A stretch of 64,000 bases of DNA from Rhodococcus koreensis. GTDB lineage: Bacteria > Actinomycetota > Actinomycetes > Mycobacteriales > Mycobacteriaceae. How positions within the stretch are numbered: the stretch's first letter is position 1; the number at the start of each line of letters is the position of its first letter. Shown in pieces: positions 25,547 through 34,446 of this stretch. The notes beneath the pieces are model-generated. The model saw only the letters and a list, made by a program, of their open reading frames with translations, ran no database searches and was not told where the DNA came from. Made by a program: the position numbers and the translations under genes. The stretch is from positions 1-64,000 of the forward strand of contig NZ_FNSV01000006.1 of the NCBI RefSeq assembly GCF_900105905.1. The letters are read 5' to 3'.

Positions 25547-28162
25547 CTACAGCGGCGCGAGTATGGGTACTTCAAGGTCTCGGGCTACGGCGAGTACTTC
25601 CGCTCCCAGTGGGGTGAGGCTCATCGGGTGGTGTCCATGAGCACGAACCAGGAGCTCGCCACCGAGTTCTCGTTCGAGCCTCCTTATCTGGATTGTCAAC
25701 GTGGACGGTCTGATTCCGATGGTGCGCGCTGCGGCATCGATAGTCCGGTGTTCGGTTGCCGTGATGAAGCGTTGAAGTCGTTGACGGCCGTAGGGGCGGA
25801 CCAGTGCCGGCCGGAGCAGGGTAGGAGTCGGCACTACTCCGGCGGCGGAACGGCAGCCGCGGTCGGTGGTAGTTCGGCAGGGGAGGTTGTGGACGGTGAG
25901 CCAGCGTTTGATGGTGCCGCGGTTGACACCGGTCTCGTGGGCGATTTGGGTGAGCGTGTGTCCGCGGGTGACGTATTGGTCGTGGAGCCAGTCTCTGTCG
26001 ATGACGATGCATGGTCGTGGTTGTGGTCGCCGTAGTTCGATTCTGTAGTCGCGGGCGAGGGCCGCGATGGTCGCTTTGCTGACGTCGAGGCTGCGTGCGA
26101 TCTCGCGTAGGCTGCGGTTCTGGCGGTGGTAGAGCTCGATGAATGTGTTTTCGGGAAGTGCGGCGCGTGCTCGCGCGGATGCGTGGCCCCGGATGCGGAG
26201 CTGGGCAGCCGATTCTGGGGCGGGGTGGGTTCCGAGGAGGTGGCGAACGGTGTCGATACTTGTGCCGAGTTGGTCGGCGGCCGCGGAGTAGGAACGTCGC
26301 TCGTATCGGATCAGTCGGTGCAGGGTGGTGATGTCGATGGCCTCCGGATCGGTTGCGGGCAAGTCTAATCCAGAGATCAGGTCGAGGGGTGGGTGCCAGG
26401 TGATCGGTTCCTCTCCGAGGCCGTGGTGGGTGAGGAATTGCCGGGCCGTGTGCTCGAGGTGTGCGGCGAGGCCGGGTGTCAGGTGGCGCGGCAGCGCGGC
26501 GAGCTTCGTGGGGATTGCGTAGTTACTGTTGGCACTGGGTGCGCGGTGGGCGGGCAGGCCGCTGAGGCGTTGGAACAGCCAGCGTCGGATGACATCGGTC
26601 TTGGTCGCGTCCCCGGGCGGGGTCAGGGTGCGCCGGCAGATGTCGGTCCACTGCTCGTCGGGGAGTAGGTTCTCGTAGTTCAGGGTGCGTCGGCGGGCGT
26701 AGTCGATCGGCACCTCGGTGATGTCGAGGTAATCGGCGAGGCGGAGGAGGGCGGCACTGGCGTCGGGCCAGTGCGGGTGCGCGACGAGGTGGCTGAGGAT
26801 CCGTGAGACCGTGTGCGGTGTTGCCGCCGCGCCGAGCATGTCGGCGGCGGTGGTTCGGGTGAGTCGGGATCCGACGAGCAGGGTCGCGATGGCGAGTGCC
26901 GCGCTGGTCTCGGTGTGACCGCACCCGGGCAGCGCGAATCGGAGGGACCATTGTGGCCAGAGCAGGGTGGGTAGGCGGCGGAGGATGCGGTCGGCGCGAC
27001 GCTCGTCCGGTTCGGGATGGCGTGGATAGTCGGCGGTGGTGCGGTACCGCAGTTGGTGGACCGGTTGCAGCAGCGGGGTCAGTGCGCTCAGCTGCACCGC
27101 TTCTAGTGTTGCGCTGGTGTCGCGGCCCCACGAGCGGACGGTCTTGGGAGTGATGACCAGGCCGCTGTGGTGGCCGCCGCGCATCAGCCACCGCAGCCGA
27201 TCACCGGCGGAGGCGATGTCGGGTGCATCGAGCACCTGCAGAGCGACGGTGACGCCGGCCGCGGCCAGCGCAGCGTGTGTCGGCGCCCAGGATCCGGGTT
27301 TGTCCGGCGGGTTGGGCCAGTCACGGGATCCGTTGGTCGCCTTCGCTTGTCGGTAGGCCGTGGCGAGTTCGGCGGGTAGTCGGGCGGCGAGGTCCTCATG
27401 ACGTGCGTGCCACAGCGCGCGTGCGGCGAGGGTGCGCACGTCGGCGAGGGTCTCTCGCGCCGACAGCGGCCGTTCGGCGTACACGCCGAACGATCCGGTG
27501 CCCGCGGCGATGGTGTCGCACACGATCTGTTGTGCGACCAGGACCGGGTGGCCGGCCGGGAAGCGGACTACGTCGGTGCGGGTGAGATCGGCGCCGCAGC
27601 GCGGAGGCGCCGAGGCGCCGCCGTGCCGACGGGCCGGGCGCCCGCAGCGCCCGGGATCCGGGATGGTGTCGCCGGGGGTCGGCTGCCCGCGCTGGCGCCG
27701 GAAGCAGCGGGGACAGCCGTCGGCGAGCAGGCATCGGTGAATGGTGCAGGCGAACGCCCAACCCAGTCGCCACTGCAGCTGCCATCGCCCTCCGGTCTCG
27801 GCGAGGCAGTCGGGACAGTACCGCGCTCCGTGCGGCCGGCTCCAGGGGAACGTGCAGACCACGCGGCGCCGGGCGCGGTCGATGTCCACCGCGGTTCCGT
27901 CGAAGCGGGCCAAGGTCATCGCCTCGATCGTCGTGGGATCGACGCCGGTGGCGGCCGCGATCCCCGCCGCTTCGTCGCCGCTCAAGAACGCGGCCCAATC
28001 GCTGTGCCGAAATCCCCCGGGCGTCGGCGGGGTGAGTGCGACCGCGGCGGTCAGGTCCGCCCATGCGGTGCGGGTGCGGTGCGCGATCGCCTCGAGCCAC
28101 GAGTCGAGCGCCTCGCCCGGCAGGGGCGGGAACCGGATGGGCAGTGTGCGGTTCGCGTTCAC
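25547..28162 (-). CDS. tniQ: TniQ/TnsD-like target-selection protein with C-terminal HTH domains
   Basis: 871 residues from GTG 28162, which overlaps the tniB stop by four bases. The N-terminal TniQ domain has LPIRFPPLPGEALDSWL and zinc-finger cysteines (RYCPDCLAE, CTIHRCLLADGCPRC). The middle resembles TnsD-type proteins. The C-terminus carries three HTH units: SLREIARSLDVSKATIAALA, LTQIAHETGVNRGTIKRWL, and in the last 75 residues a LysR-like winged helix (IDAAARTIGIRPSTLTIQIR). The length fits a TnsD-like protein that binds a specific DNA site. The stop is directly at the last left-end repeat. Confidence 0.85.
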   Translation of the reverse strand: MNANRTLPIRFPPLPGEALDSWLEAIAHRTRTAWADLTAAVALTPPTPGGFRHSDWAAFLSGDEAAGIAAATGVDPTTIEAMTLARFDGTAVDIDRARRRVVCTFPWSRPHGARYCPDCLAETGGRWQLQWRLGWAFACTIHRCLLADGCPRCFRRQRGQPTPGDTIPDPGRCGRPARRHGGASAPPRCGADLTRTDVVRFPAGHPVLVAQQIVCDTIAAGTGSFGVYAERPLSARETLADVRTLAARALWHARHEDLAARLPAELATAYRQAKATNGSRDWPNPPDKPGSWAPTHAALAAAGVTVALQVLDAPDIASAGDRLRWLMRGGHHSGLVITPKTVRSWGRDTSATLEAVQLSALTPLLQPVHQLRYRTTADYPRHPEPDERRADRILRRLPTLLWPQWSLRFALPGCGHTETSAALAIATLLVGSRLTRTTAADMLGAAATPHTVSRILSHLVAHPHWPDASAALLRLADYLDITEVPIDYARRRTLNYENLLPDEQWTDICRRTLTPPGDATKTDVIRRWLFQRLSGLPAHRAPSANSNYAIPTKLAALPRHLTPGLAAHLEHTARQFLTHHGLGEEPITWHPPLDLISGLDLPATDPEAIDITTLHRLIRYERRSYSAAADQLGTSIDTVRHLLGTHPAPESAAQLRIRGHASARARAALPENTFIELYHRQNRSLREIARSLDVSKATIAALARDYRIELRRPQPRPCIVIDRDWLHDQYVTRGHTLTQIAHETGVNRGTIKRWLTVHNLPCRTTTDRGCRSAAGVVPTPTLLRPALVRPYGRQRLQRFITATEHRTIDAAARTIGIRPSTLTIQIRRLERELGGELLVRAHGHHPMSLTPLGAEVLAVARDLEVPILAPL

Positions 28163-29286
28163 ACCGCTTCCCGCATCGGGGTTGTGGTGATGCGCCGGGC
28201 CGCGACGGCCGCCTGCAGTTCCTGGCGCGCTTTCTCGGCGGCCGCGTCGCCCCGGACCCGATTGAGCAGCTCGACGTCGAGTCGCTCCGCGCCGGTGCGG
28301 ACAGCGCGTTGGCAGCCACGGTTGATCAGTGTCATCAGCGAACCGATGTGCCCGGTCGATCGGGTAAACAGGTAGTCCGACAGGTGGTCCGCGAGCATGC
28401 CGGGGTGTTTGTCGGCCAGCACGAGACGCTGTTCGAGGGCAAGCAGGATTTGTCGCCATTCGCGGCGCCCGACCTCGGTGTCCACGACGAACGGGCGCAT
28501 GCCCAGCGGGGTCGTCCGACGCCCGCTCTGCCCGAGCACCGCCTCGGCGTAGGAGGAGCCTTCGGAGAATAGGCCACGCGCGGCAAGCCCCACGCCGATG
28601 AAGATCAAGGTGACCGGGAACTCGTTGGCGATGTACTTGAAGTGGTTGCTGATCTCGACTCCACTCTGGGCCCGCATCCGCAGGAAATGCAGGTCATCTA
28701 CCACCAATAACGTTGTTTCACAGGACAGTACACAGTCGAGTGCGCGGTCTGCGAGCTGCGCGGCGGTGCCGCGCTCGGTGCCCGGGTGGGCGTAGAACTT
28801 CAGCATCGCCCGGTTGAATTCTTTCATCCCGGTGTTCCCGGTCAGTCCCACCCGGCACACTGGCCAGCGCTCGTGACCGGCTGCGGTCCGGGTACCGAAG
28901 TCGCCGATCTCGCGGCAGTGGAACTCCCTCGCGAACGCCAACACCGAGGTGGTCTTGCCGAGCCCCGGAAGGGCATCGATCCCGACCGCCCCCTTGGCCT
29001 TGTCCCCGTCCTGGCAGTTGCTGTCGACGATGTCCCATAGGTCCTCATGCAACTCGGCCAGCTGCGGCGTCTTGAGCGGGCCGAGGTTGGCGTGCCAGAT
29101 CCGCCGTGCCCGGTCGTACTCTGCTCGCGCGGCCTCACCCAGCGCTGTGATCTGCTGTCGGGTCATCACCTCTGGCTGAGTCCGCGTCGGAGCGGTGGCG
29201 AACCGCTGCCATCCCTCCTTGCGGGCAAGGGTGAGGTTGTCCAACCGCCTTTCGGCGTCGGTGATTTCGTCGGCATCGCCGCTCAC
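28159..29286 (-). CDS. tniB: TniB/TnsC-like AAA+ ATPase
   Basis: 375 residues from GTG 29286, which overlaps the tniA stop (GTGA); a longer frame to 29637 is antisense noise. Walker A is GIDALPGLGKTTS (about 108-120), Walker B is TLLVVDDLHFLR, and the sensor/arginine region follows. It polymerises on DNA and connects target selection (TniQ) with the transposase. Length and order match Tn5053/Tn7-type elements. Confidence 0.9.
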   Translation of the reverse strand: MSGDADEITDAERRLDNLTLARKEGWQRFATAPTRTQPEVMTRQQITALGEAARAEYDRARRIWHANLGPLKTPQLAELHEDLWDIVDSNCQDGDKAKGAVGIDALPGLGKTTSVLAFAREFHCREIGDFGTRTAAGHERWPVCRVGLTGNTGMKEFNRAMLKFYAHPGTERGTAAQLADRALDCVLSCETTLLVVDDLHFLRMRAQSGVEISNHFKYIANEFPVTLIFIGVGLAARGLFSEGSSYAEAVLGQSGRRTTPLGMRPFVVDTEVGRREWRQILLALEQRLVLADKHPGMLADHLSDYLFTRSTGHIGSLMTLINRGCQRAVRTGAERLDVELLNRVRGDAAAEKARQELQAAVAARRITTTPMREAV

Positions 29287-31370
29287 ACGTCCTCCAGCGC
29301 TTCGGCGTAGAAGTCGTCCTCGTCGATCGGGCCGGCACCGGGATCGCCGCCGGGTAGGTCCAGCTCGTCGTCGCTGTCGTCGTCGCCCACCTCTGCGGAA
29401 GGCACCGCGGTCGTCATCTCCAGGTCTGTGTGCTCGCGGGAGAGCCGCAACGCCATCCGTCTCTCCTGCATGCTCGACCCGAGCCCGAGGCTCCAGCGCT
29501 CGAGCAGGTCGGCGACCGCGATCCGATCGTCGGGATAGGTGTACTTCTCCTTCGCCAACCGGCGCGCAAACACCAATGCATCCTCGCTGAACGGCATCTG
29601 CAGTGACGGAGTGTGTTCCCATTCCAGCGTGTGCCACCGCCGCGAGTCGGGATCACGGAAGTAGACGCGGGTGATGTCGTCGGAGTCGACCTGAATCGGC
29701 CACCGCCCGTGCGCCGCCCCGCCGTAACCGCTCGTGACGTTCCGGTACGGGTCGAGTCCGGGGCCGTTGTAGCGGCGCCCCGCGATCTCGACACCGTAGT
29801 GCTGGATGGTGCGCCAGTGCGTCCGGAGGAACTCATACGCCAGATCCGGATCGCGCGGCACCTCGATGTACCCGGCGCGCGCCATGCCGTGCTCGAACAT
29901 CATCGCCGGCGACAACTCCAAGGTCGGCAGATGCGGATCCAGCAGACCTTCATGCGGGCGATGGTGATAGACCACCGCCACCCATTCCCGGATTATGTCC
30001 TCCAGCTCGTCGAGGTAGAAGAAGGCCTCCGACTCGGGCGCCAGACCCCGCGAATGGACATCCGGACCCTTGTACCCGGGCAGCGCCTGCAGCAGGTCCT
30101 CCCGGAGGGTGCGGAAGAACCGCTCCACCGGCCCCTTATCGCGACCGGTCCGCAGCCGCGCCGGTTGAATCGAGATGCCCATCCGCTGACACACGCTGGT
30201 CAAATGCTCCGACACGTAGATCTTGCCGTGATCGATCACGACCGTCTCGGGCACGATCGCCGGAGACGCCGCCCCGGCCATCGGCCCGTCGATCGCCTCG
30301 ACATCGACCAGAAGCGACCGCGGAATGCCGTGTTCGGGCCAGACCGCATGCGCGGGCCAGTCCTTGCCCGCAGGTCGCGGCCGGAAGGCCTGATACAACG
30401 TCGCGGCCGCATCCACCGCCTTCGTCGACACCGGCGTGACCCGGATCCCGACGACACAGCGTGTGTACCAATCCATCCCAACCGTAAGTTCGGCCTGCAC
30501 CCACCGCAATGTCACCGGATCGACCGCGAACACATCGAGCCGGGTCGTGTCCATCAGCAGGTACTCCCCCGGTCGGGTCGGCCGCAGCTTCCCGTACACC
30601 CCCGCCGGTCGAGCGGCGATATCACGGTTCCGTTTCGTACTCAGCCGGAACGTCGGTTGCCTCCGCTCCAGTTGCTCGAGAACCCGAAACGCCGTCGCCC
30701 GCGACGGCATCCGCACCACCCCCTCACCGAACCGCGCCGCCACCCGCGCATTGGTCCGCGCGATCACCATCGTCCGCGACGGACGCGACTGGTCCACATG
30801 CTCGACCATCACCTCCAGCGCGGTTTCAACCCACCGCTCGTCCGAGTTACCCACCACGCCCCTGCGCATCGACGGCTTGGGCGCGAGCCCAGCCTCGCCG
30901 TCGGACCGGAACAGCGAAACCCACTGCTTGATGGTGCGGACTCCAACACCGAGTTCGGCGGCCTTGGCCTCATACCGTCTGGTCAACGGCAGGCAAGGAT
31001 CGAATGCGGTCCGGGGTTCACCGGCCGCGGCCAGTTCGACACTCCCAGCGCGGTATCCGGTCAACACCTCCCTGATATGCCCCGCACGCTCCAGCACCCT
31101 CGCCCGCTGAACTGCCGACAGCTCGGCAAGGATGATGCTCGCGGGTTCTCCGCGCTCATCCGCCGAGGTATCACCACAATCTGCGATGGGCCGGGCCCGG
31201 CCGGAGTCCAGCAGCTCACGTAAACCGAGTATCACCATTCGCCGGCCCGCACCGATCCGGAGACCAACACTGACGCCATGGTCGTTCGCGGCGACTTCGA
31301 CAACCTCGGCAGCCTCACCGTCGAGGACGAACCGGGTGCCGACACCCACCCGAACGCCAGCCCGCTGCAT
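29283..31370 (-). CDS. tniA: TniA/TnsB-like DDE transposase
   Basis: 695 residues from ATG 31370, which overlaps the tnsA stop by one base (TGATG). N-terminal HTH regions (GVGVRTIKQWVSLFRSDGE) precede an rve integrase fold with the DDE triad: D in LLMDTTRLDVF, D in VVIDHGKIYV, E in GPVERFFRTLRED. A Mu-transposase-like C-terminal beta barrel follows, then an acidic tail. It binds the terminal repeats and joins the 3' ends to the target. Confidence 0.92.
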   Translation of the reverse strand: MQRAGVRVGVGTRFVLDGEAAEVVEVAANDHGVSVGLRIGAGRRMVILGLRELLDSGRARPIADCGDTSADERGEPASIILAELSAVQRARVLERAGHIREVLTGYRAGSVELAAAGEPRTAFDPCLPLTRRYEAKAAELGVGVRTIKQWVSLFRSDGEAGLAPKPSMRRGVVGNSDERWVETALEVMVEHVDQSRPSRTMVIARTNARVAARFGEGVVRMPSRATAFRVLEQLERRQPTFRLSTKRNRDIAARPAGVYGKLRPTRPGEYLLMDTTRLDVFAVDPVTLRWVQAELTVGMDWYTRCVVGIRVTPVSTKAVDAAATLYQAFRPRPAGKDWPAHAVWPEHGIPRSLLVDVEAIDGPMAGAASPAIVPETVVIDHGKIYVSEHLTSVCQRMGISIQPARLRTGRDKGPVERFFRTLREDLLQALPGYKGPDVHSRGLAPESEAFFYLDELEDIIREWVAVVYHHRPHEGLLDPHLPTLELSPAMMFEHGMARAGYIEVPRDPDLAYEFLRTHWRTIQHYGVEIAGRRYNGPGLDPYRNVTSGYGGAAHGRWPIQVDSDDITRVYFRDPDSRRWHTLEWEHTPSLQMPFSEDALVFARRLAKEKYTYPDDRIAVADLLERWSLGLGSSMQERRMALRLSREHTDLEMTTAVPSAEVGDDDSDDELDLPGGDPGAGPIDEDDFYAEALEDV

Positions 31371-32104
31371 CACCCCTCCCTTCTCGTCAGGATCCGAGAC
31401 GGGCGCAGCGGACGAGTCAGGTCGACCAACAACTGACGCCTCCAAAGAAGATGGAAGATGGCCGAACGAACCAGCGGTGCAGGGTGATCGGGCAATGCTC
31501 GACATGCATCCGCGATCGTTCGGCCGTGTAGATCGTGTGCCTGAAGCTCACCTATCAGGGTTTGATCGAATAACCAGTCTCGTCGGAAGCCCGACAGGAA
31601 TCGCACGTTATCGAGCTGTACGGTGGGTGGCTCGCTGCCGACGTCAAACCGCCATCCCCGCCCTTCGACCAACGCGCGGGTCCATCCGAATGTGAATCGA
31701 ACCTTGGGTTTGGACAGCCGATCTCGTGGCTTGACATCCAAAATTTTTGGGCCCGTATCGGTGATCAGCAGGTAGTCCGGAACATGCTTGCGCACCTGAC
31801 CGTCCACCGTCATCGTGATCAGGAACGGCTGCGCGACAATATGGTTGACCTCATCATCGAAATCCGCGAAAAGAAGATGCGCGAGCTCGAGCCGCGACTC
31901 GTAGATGACGTGGCCGCGCTCGGTTGCTGACCAATAGGCGCCGGAATAATGCTGCTGGTTGTCATGCCATCGGAAGGTTCTCCACGGCGCTGCCGACGAC
32001 AATCGATCCGTGGTGACATCGTCCCAGGCCATCTCCTCGATCTGGCCGTCAAGCGCTCGACGAAACTTCACCACCGCGGACCCGGCCACCGTTGCATCAG
32101 CCAT
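31370..32104 (-). CDS. tnsA: TnsA-like endonuclease
   Basis: 244 residues from ATG 32104 (an upstream GTG at 32143 is possible). The nuclease core reads YESRLELAHLLFADFD, then HVPDYLLI and ILDVKPRDR, giving the E-D-xVK pattern of TnsA nucleases. TnsA cuts the 5' ends, so this element should move by cut-and-paste rather than by cointegrate. Tn5053/Tn402-type elements lack it, and this is the main reason for calling the transposon Tn7-like. Confidence 0.8.
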   Translation of the reverse strand: MADATVAGSAVVKFRRALDGQIEEMAWDDVTTDRLSSAAPWRTFRWHDNQQHYSGAYWSATERGHVIYESRLELAHLLFADFDDEVNHIVAQPFLITMTVDGQVRKHVPDYLLITDTGPKILDVKPRDRLSKPKVRFTFGWTRALVEGRGWRFDVGSEPPTVQLDNVRFLSGFRRDWLFDQTLIGELQAHDLHGRTIADACRALPDHPAPLVRSAIFHLLWRRQLLVDLTRPLRPSRILTRREG

Positions 32105-32185
32105 GGGCTGCCCTTCGCCGACTACCAACCCTTCGACATGCACGCTGCCACCGTCCCAACCATCGCCGTTGGAACCGAGTCGGCG

Positions 32186-32267
32186 TGTCTCACTCGAACT
32201 GCACAAGTGCATCAGAAGTGCGGTCCGTTTCGAGAATGGGCAGTCGATTTTGAGACCCTACATCGGT
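32186..32267. repeat. Transposon right end with repeats and target duplication
   Basis: Read inward from 32262 on the minus strand, the end starts TGTAGGGTCTCAAAATCGAC. A second unit with TTCTCGAAACGG and CACTTC follows, and a TGTCTC unit in the opposite orientation lies at 32186. TCGGT at 32263-32267 duplicates 25436-25440. Confidence 0.75.
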
Positions 32268-32279
32268 GTCGGAGGCGGG

Positions 32280-34268
32280 TCACGCGGCCCGGCCGATTTG
32301 TAGGTTGAGCCAGTCTGAGAGCCACTTGATGGCGCTGCGGCCGGCGTTGTCGACGACGAGATTTCCGTAGTCGGTGTGCGCACCGGAGGTGAAGAAGCTC
32401 GCGGCGTTCAGTCCTTCTCCGACCAGGGCGGCGAGGTCGTCTGCGCCCTGGGAGCTGGCCATCGTGGTCAACGATCCGGTCAGGCCGGGGAGGTCGACGT
32501 TCTGTGCCTGGGTGGTGATCGCGTGGGAGGCGGTGTTCGTCTGTTTGCCCAGGAGCGCCACGTCGGTCTTGGTGGCTTTCCCGCTGAGCATGTTCACCGC
32601 CACGGAGGCAAGATCGAGGCCGACCGGCAGCAGCCCGGTCATTGCCGCTCCGGCGCCGAGCGGGTCAGGTACCTGTCCAGGGGGTGGAAGCAGCTTTTCG
32701 ACGGCTGCCCAGGCTATTTCCTGAATCTGACCGACCAGATTGGCGAGTCTGACGATGTCGACGTTCCCCAGGATCGAGGTCACCAGGGCGGCGATCTGCG
32801 TGTACCCGGTGGGATCCGGAATGACAGAGAGGATCTGGGAGACCCACCGCAGGTCGACGCCCGCGGCCAGCCGGACCAACGGCGAGACCTGGTTGTTCAG
32901 CTCCCCTGCGATCTGGTGTGCCCCGCGTGCGTCGAGGGCGGCGACCTTCTGCGGGAGCACGGTCAGGTTGCGGAGGATGCCCGGGAGGTCGAGGGCGGTC
33001 ACGTTCGTCACCACGTTGAGCGCCTGGCCGACGACGACGCTCGGTTTGAGCACCGACAGCACACTCGAGGCGGACGAGAGCGCGTCGGCGGGCGTGGCGG
33101 CCAGCGGTGCGACCTGGGTGCTCAGCGTTCCTGCTGCGGTGGACAATGCGGTCGCGTCCGGTGAGGCGGACGGCAGGGTGGTGGTCCCCGATTGCATCAG
33201 CGACGACGCGGTGTCCGCCAGTTTCGCCGCGGTGGTCAGTGCGCTCGACAGATCCGTTCGCGAGGCGACGCCAAGGACCTGGCCGGCGGCGTGCTCTGCC
33301 GTGCCGGGCGCTGCGGTGGTCAGTTGGGTGGTGGCTGCAGAGTTCGCGGCGCCACTCGCAATCAGATCGGCTACGGGTGTGAGCGTGTTCATCAGCGAGG
33401 TGGCGGACTTCGCAACCTGGGCGACGTCGATCGTGTTCGCGCTGCTCTGCTGCGCCAGCGACGTGGTGTTCGCGCTGATCCCGGGCAGGTCGGCCTTGGA
33501 GAAATCCGAGGTCAATGCGGTAGCAAGGGTCGAATTCCCGCCTGCCGCAGTGTCGGCACCGGTGCTCGGTGACTTGCTCAGGATGGAGCCGAGCGATCCG
33601 AGCAGGGGGTTCGAGCCCTTCTGGATCGAGCAATACAGGTCCTTGCCGGAGTAGCAGATGGAGGCGACGCGCCCCGAGAGCTTGCCCATCCCCTGCGGGC
33701 GCGGGTCGGCAATGCCGGTCCCGGTCGAGCGCGGACCGACGACAGCGGCGCCTTTGGTGCCGGCACCGGGGTCGGCCAACAGCCCGACTGCGAGTACTCG
33801 CTCGGGTGGGATGGGGCCGTTGCCGTTGCCGATGGCGGAGGCCAGGTCGCCGGCCGCGTCCGCGCCCTGGGAATAGCCGGTAATCGTGAACTTCGTTCGC
33901 GCGCACCTGCTTGCCTCTTCGGACAGCACGTTGTCCGCCTTCGCGCGTGCGTCGGACTTGCTGTCGGCGTAGGTGTGGCCGTTGTCGAACGCGCGGGCCA
34001 TGTACGGGAGGGTGTAGACCTCGGCCCGGTCGCCCTGGGCAGAGGTGATGGCGTCGGCGATCGGTTTGAGCATGCCGACCGGCACCGAAGGATCCGCGTT
34101 CTCGTTGGTTTCCCAGGTTCCGGGGATGAACAGGTTGTATGTGGCGGCGCACCCCGCCGGGTCGGCGTGTGCGACGGCGGGGGCGGTCAGCGCGGCCGTT
34201 CCGGTGGCGACCGTCGCGGTCACCAGTGCGGCGAGTACGCGGCGAGCGGTCGGACGTGTGGCAGGCAT
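32280..34268 (-). CDS. Secreted cutinase-like alpha/beta hydrolase with long helical C-terminal region
   Basis: 662 residues from ATG 34268 (GAGGTG upstream). A Sec signal (1-35, cleavage near AVAHA-DP) precedes a cutinase/PE-PPE-type hydrolase domain: oxyanion-side FIPGTWETN, nucleophile S133 in TGYSQGAD, Asp in LLADPGAGT. A roughly 400-residue low-complexity helical region rich in Ala, Ser, Thr and Leu follows. GAHTDYGN near the C-terminus could supply the catalytic His. Such enzymes cleave cell-envelope or polymer esters. The stop is 13 bases from the transposon, so the downstream operon partners have been moved away. A transfer-operon-type promoter element (34397-34413) lies upstream. Confidence 0.75.
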   Translation of the reverse strand: MPATRPTARRVLAALVTATVATGTAALTAPAVAHADPAGCAATYNLFIPGTWETNENADPSVPVGMLKPIADAITSAQGDRAEVYTLPYMARAFDNGHTYADSKSDARAKADNVLSEEASRCARTKFTITGYSQGADAAGDLASAIGNGNGPIPPERVLAVGLLADPGAGTKGAAVVGPRSTGTGIADPRPQGMGKLSGRVASICYSGKDLYCSIQKGSNPLLGSLGSILSKSPSTGADTAAGGNSTLATALTSDFSKADLPGISANTTSLAQQSSANTIDVAQVAKSATSLMNTLTPVADLIASGAANSAATTQLTTAAPGTAEHAAGQVLGVASRTDLSSALTTAAKLADTASSLMQSGTTTLPSASPDATALSTAAGTLSTQVAPLAATPADALSSASSVLSVLKPSVVVGQALNVVTNVTALDLPGILRNLTVLPQKVAALDARGAHQIAGELNNQVSPLVRLAAGVDLRWVSQILSVIPDPTGYTQIAALVTSILGNVDIVRLANLVGQIQEIAWAAVEKLLPPPGQVPDPLGAGAAMTGLLPVGLDLASVAVNMLSGKATKTDVALLGKQTNTASHAITTQAQNVDLPGLTGSLTTMASSQGADDLAALVGEGLNAASFFTSGAHTDYGNLVVDNAGRSAIKWLSDWLNLQIGRAA

Positions 34269-34396
34269 CGACACCTCATCTACCCGGCGGACAAGTGGTG
34301 GTTCACCTGTCGGTAGGCAGTACCGCCTGTCCCAGCCGGCCACGCCCACGTCGAGGTGAGGGGCACAGTGTCGTGAGTTGGCGCGGAAATCTCTAG

Positions 34397-34413
34397 CAGC
34401 CCTGTGGATAACT
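34397..34413 (-). promoter_or_regulatory. TTATCCACA element upstream of the secreted hydrolase (third copy)
   Basis: On the minus strand AGTTATCCACAGGGCTG lies about 130 bases before the hydrolase start. The same 17 bases occur in the element upstream of the TraB-like gene (59865-59887), and 16 of 17 occur in the one upstream of the T4SS operon (58862-58884). All three point toward the downstream gene. Confidence 0.6.
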
Positions 34414-34446
34414 CAGTTTGCCCAGCCTGAGAGGCCGCGGCTGAAA

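Larger units (their letters stand above)
25441..32262 (-). mobile_element. Minimal Tn7-like transposon (tnsA-tniA-tniB-tniQ), complete with ends and 5-bp target duplication
   Basis: 6822 bp. The left end starts TGTAGGTTCTCCAA (25441). The right end, read inward on the minus strand from 32262, starts TGTAGGGTCTCAAA; 12 of 14 positions agree. TCGGT flanks both ends directly (25436-25440 and 32263-32267), the 5-bp duplication expected of Tn7/Tn5053-type elements. Internal TGTCTC-containing repeats at each end are likely TnsB/TniA-binding sites. The four core genes fill the element in one operon with 1-4 base overlaps. There is no cargo gene. Confidence 0.92.
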
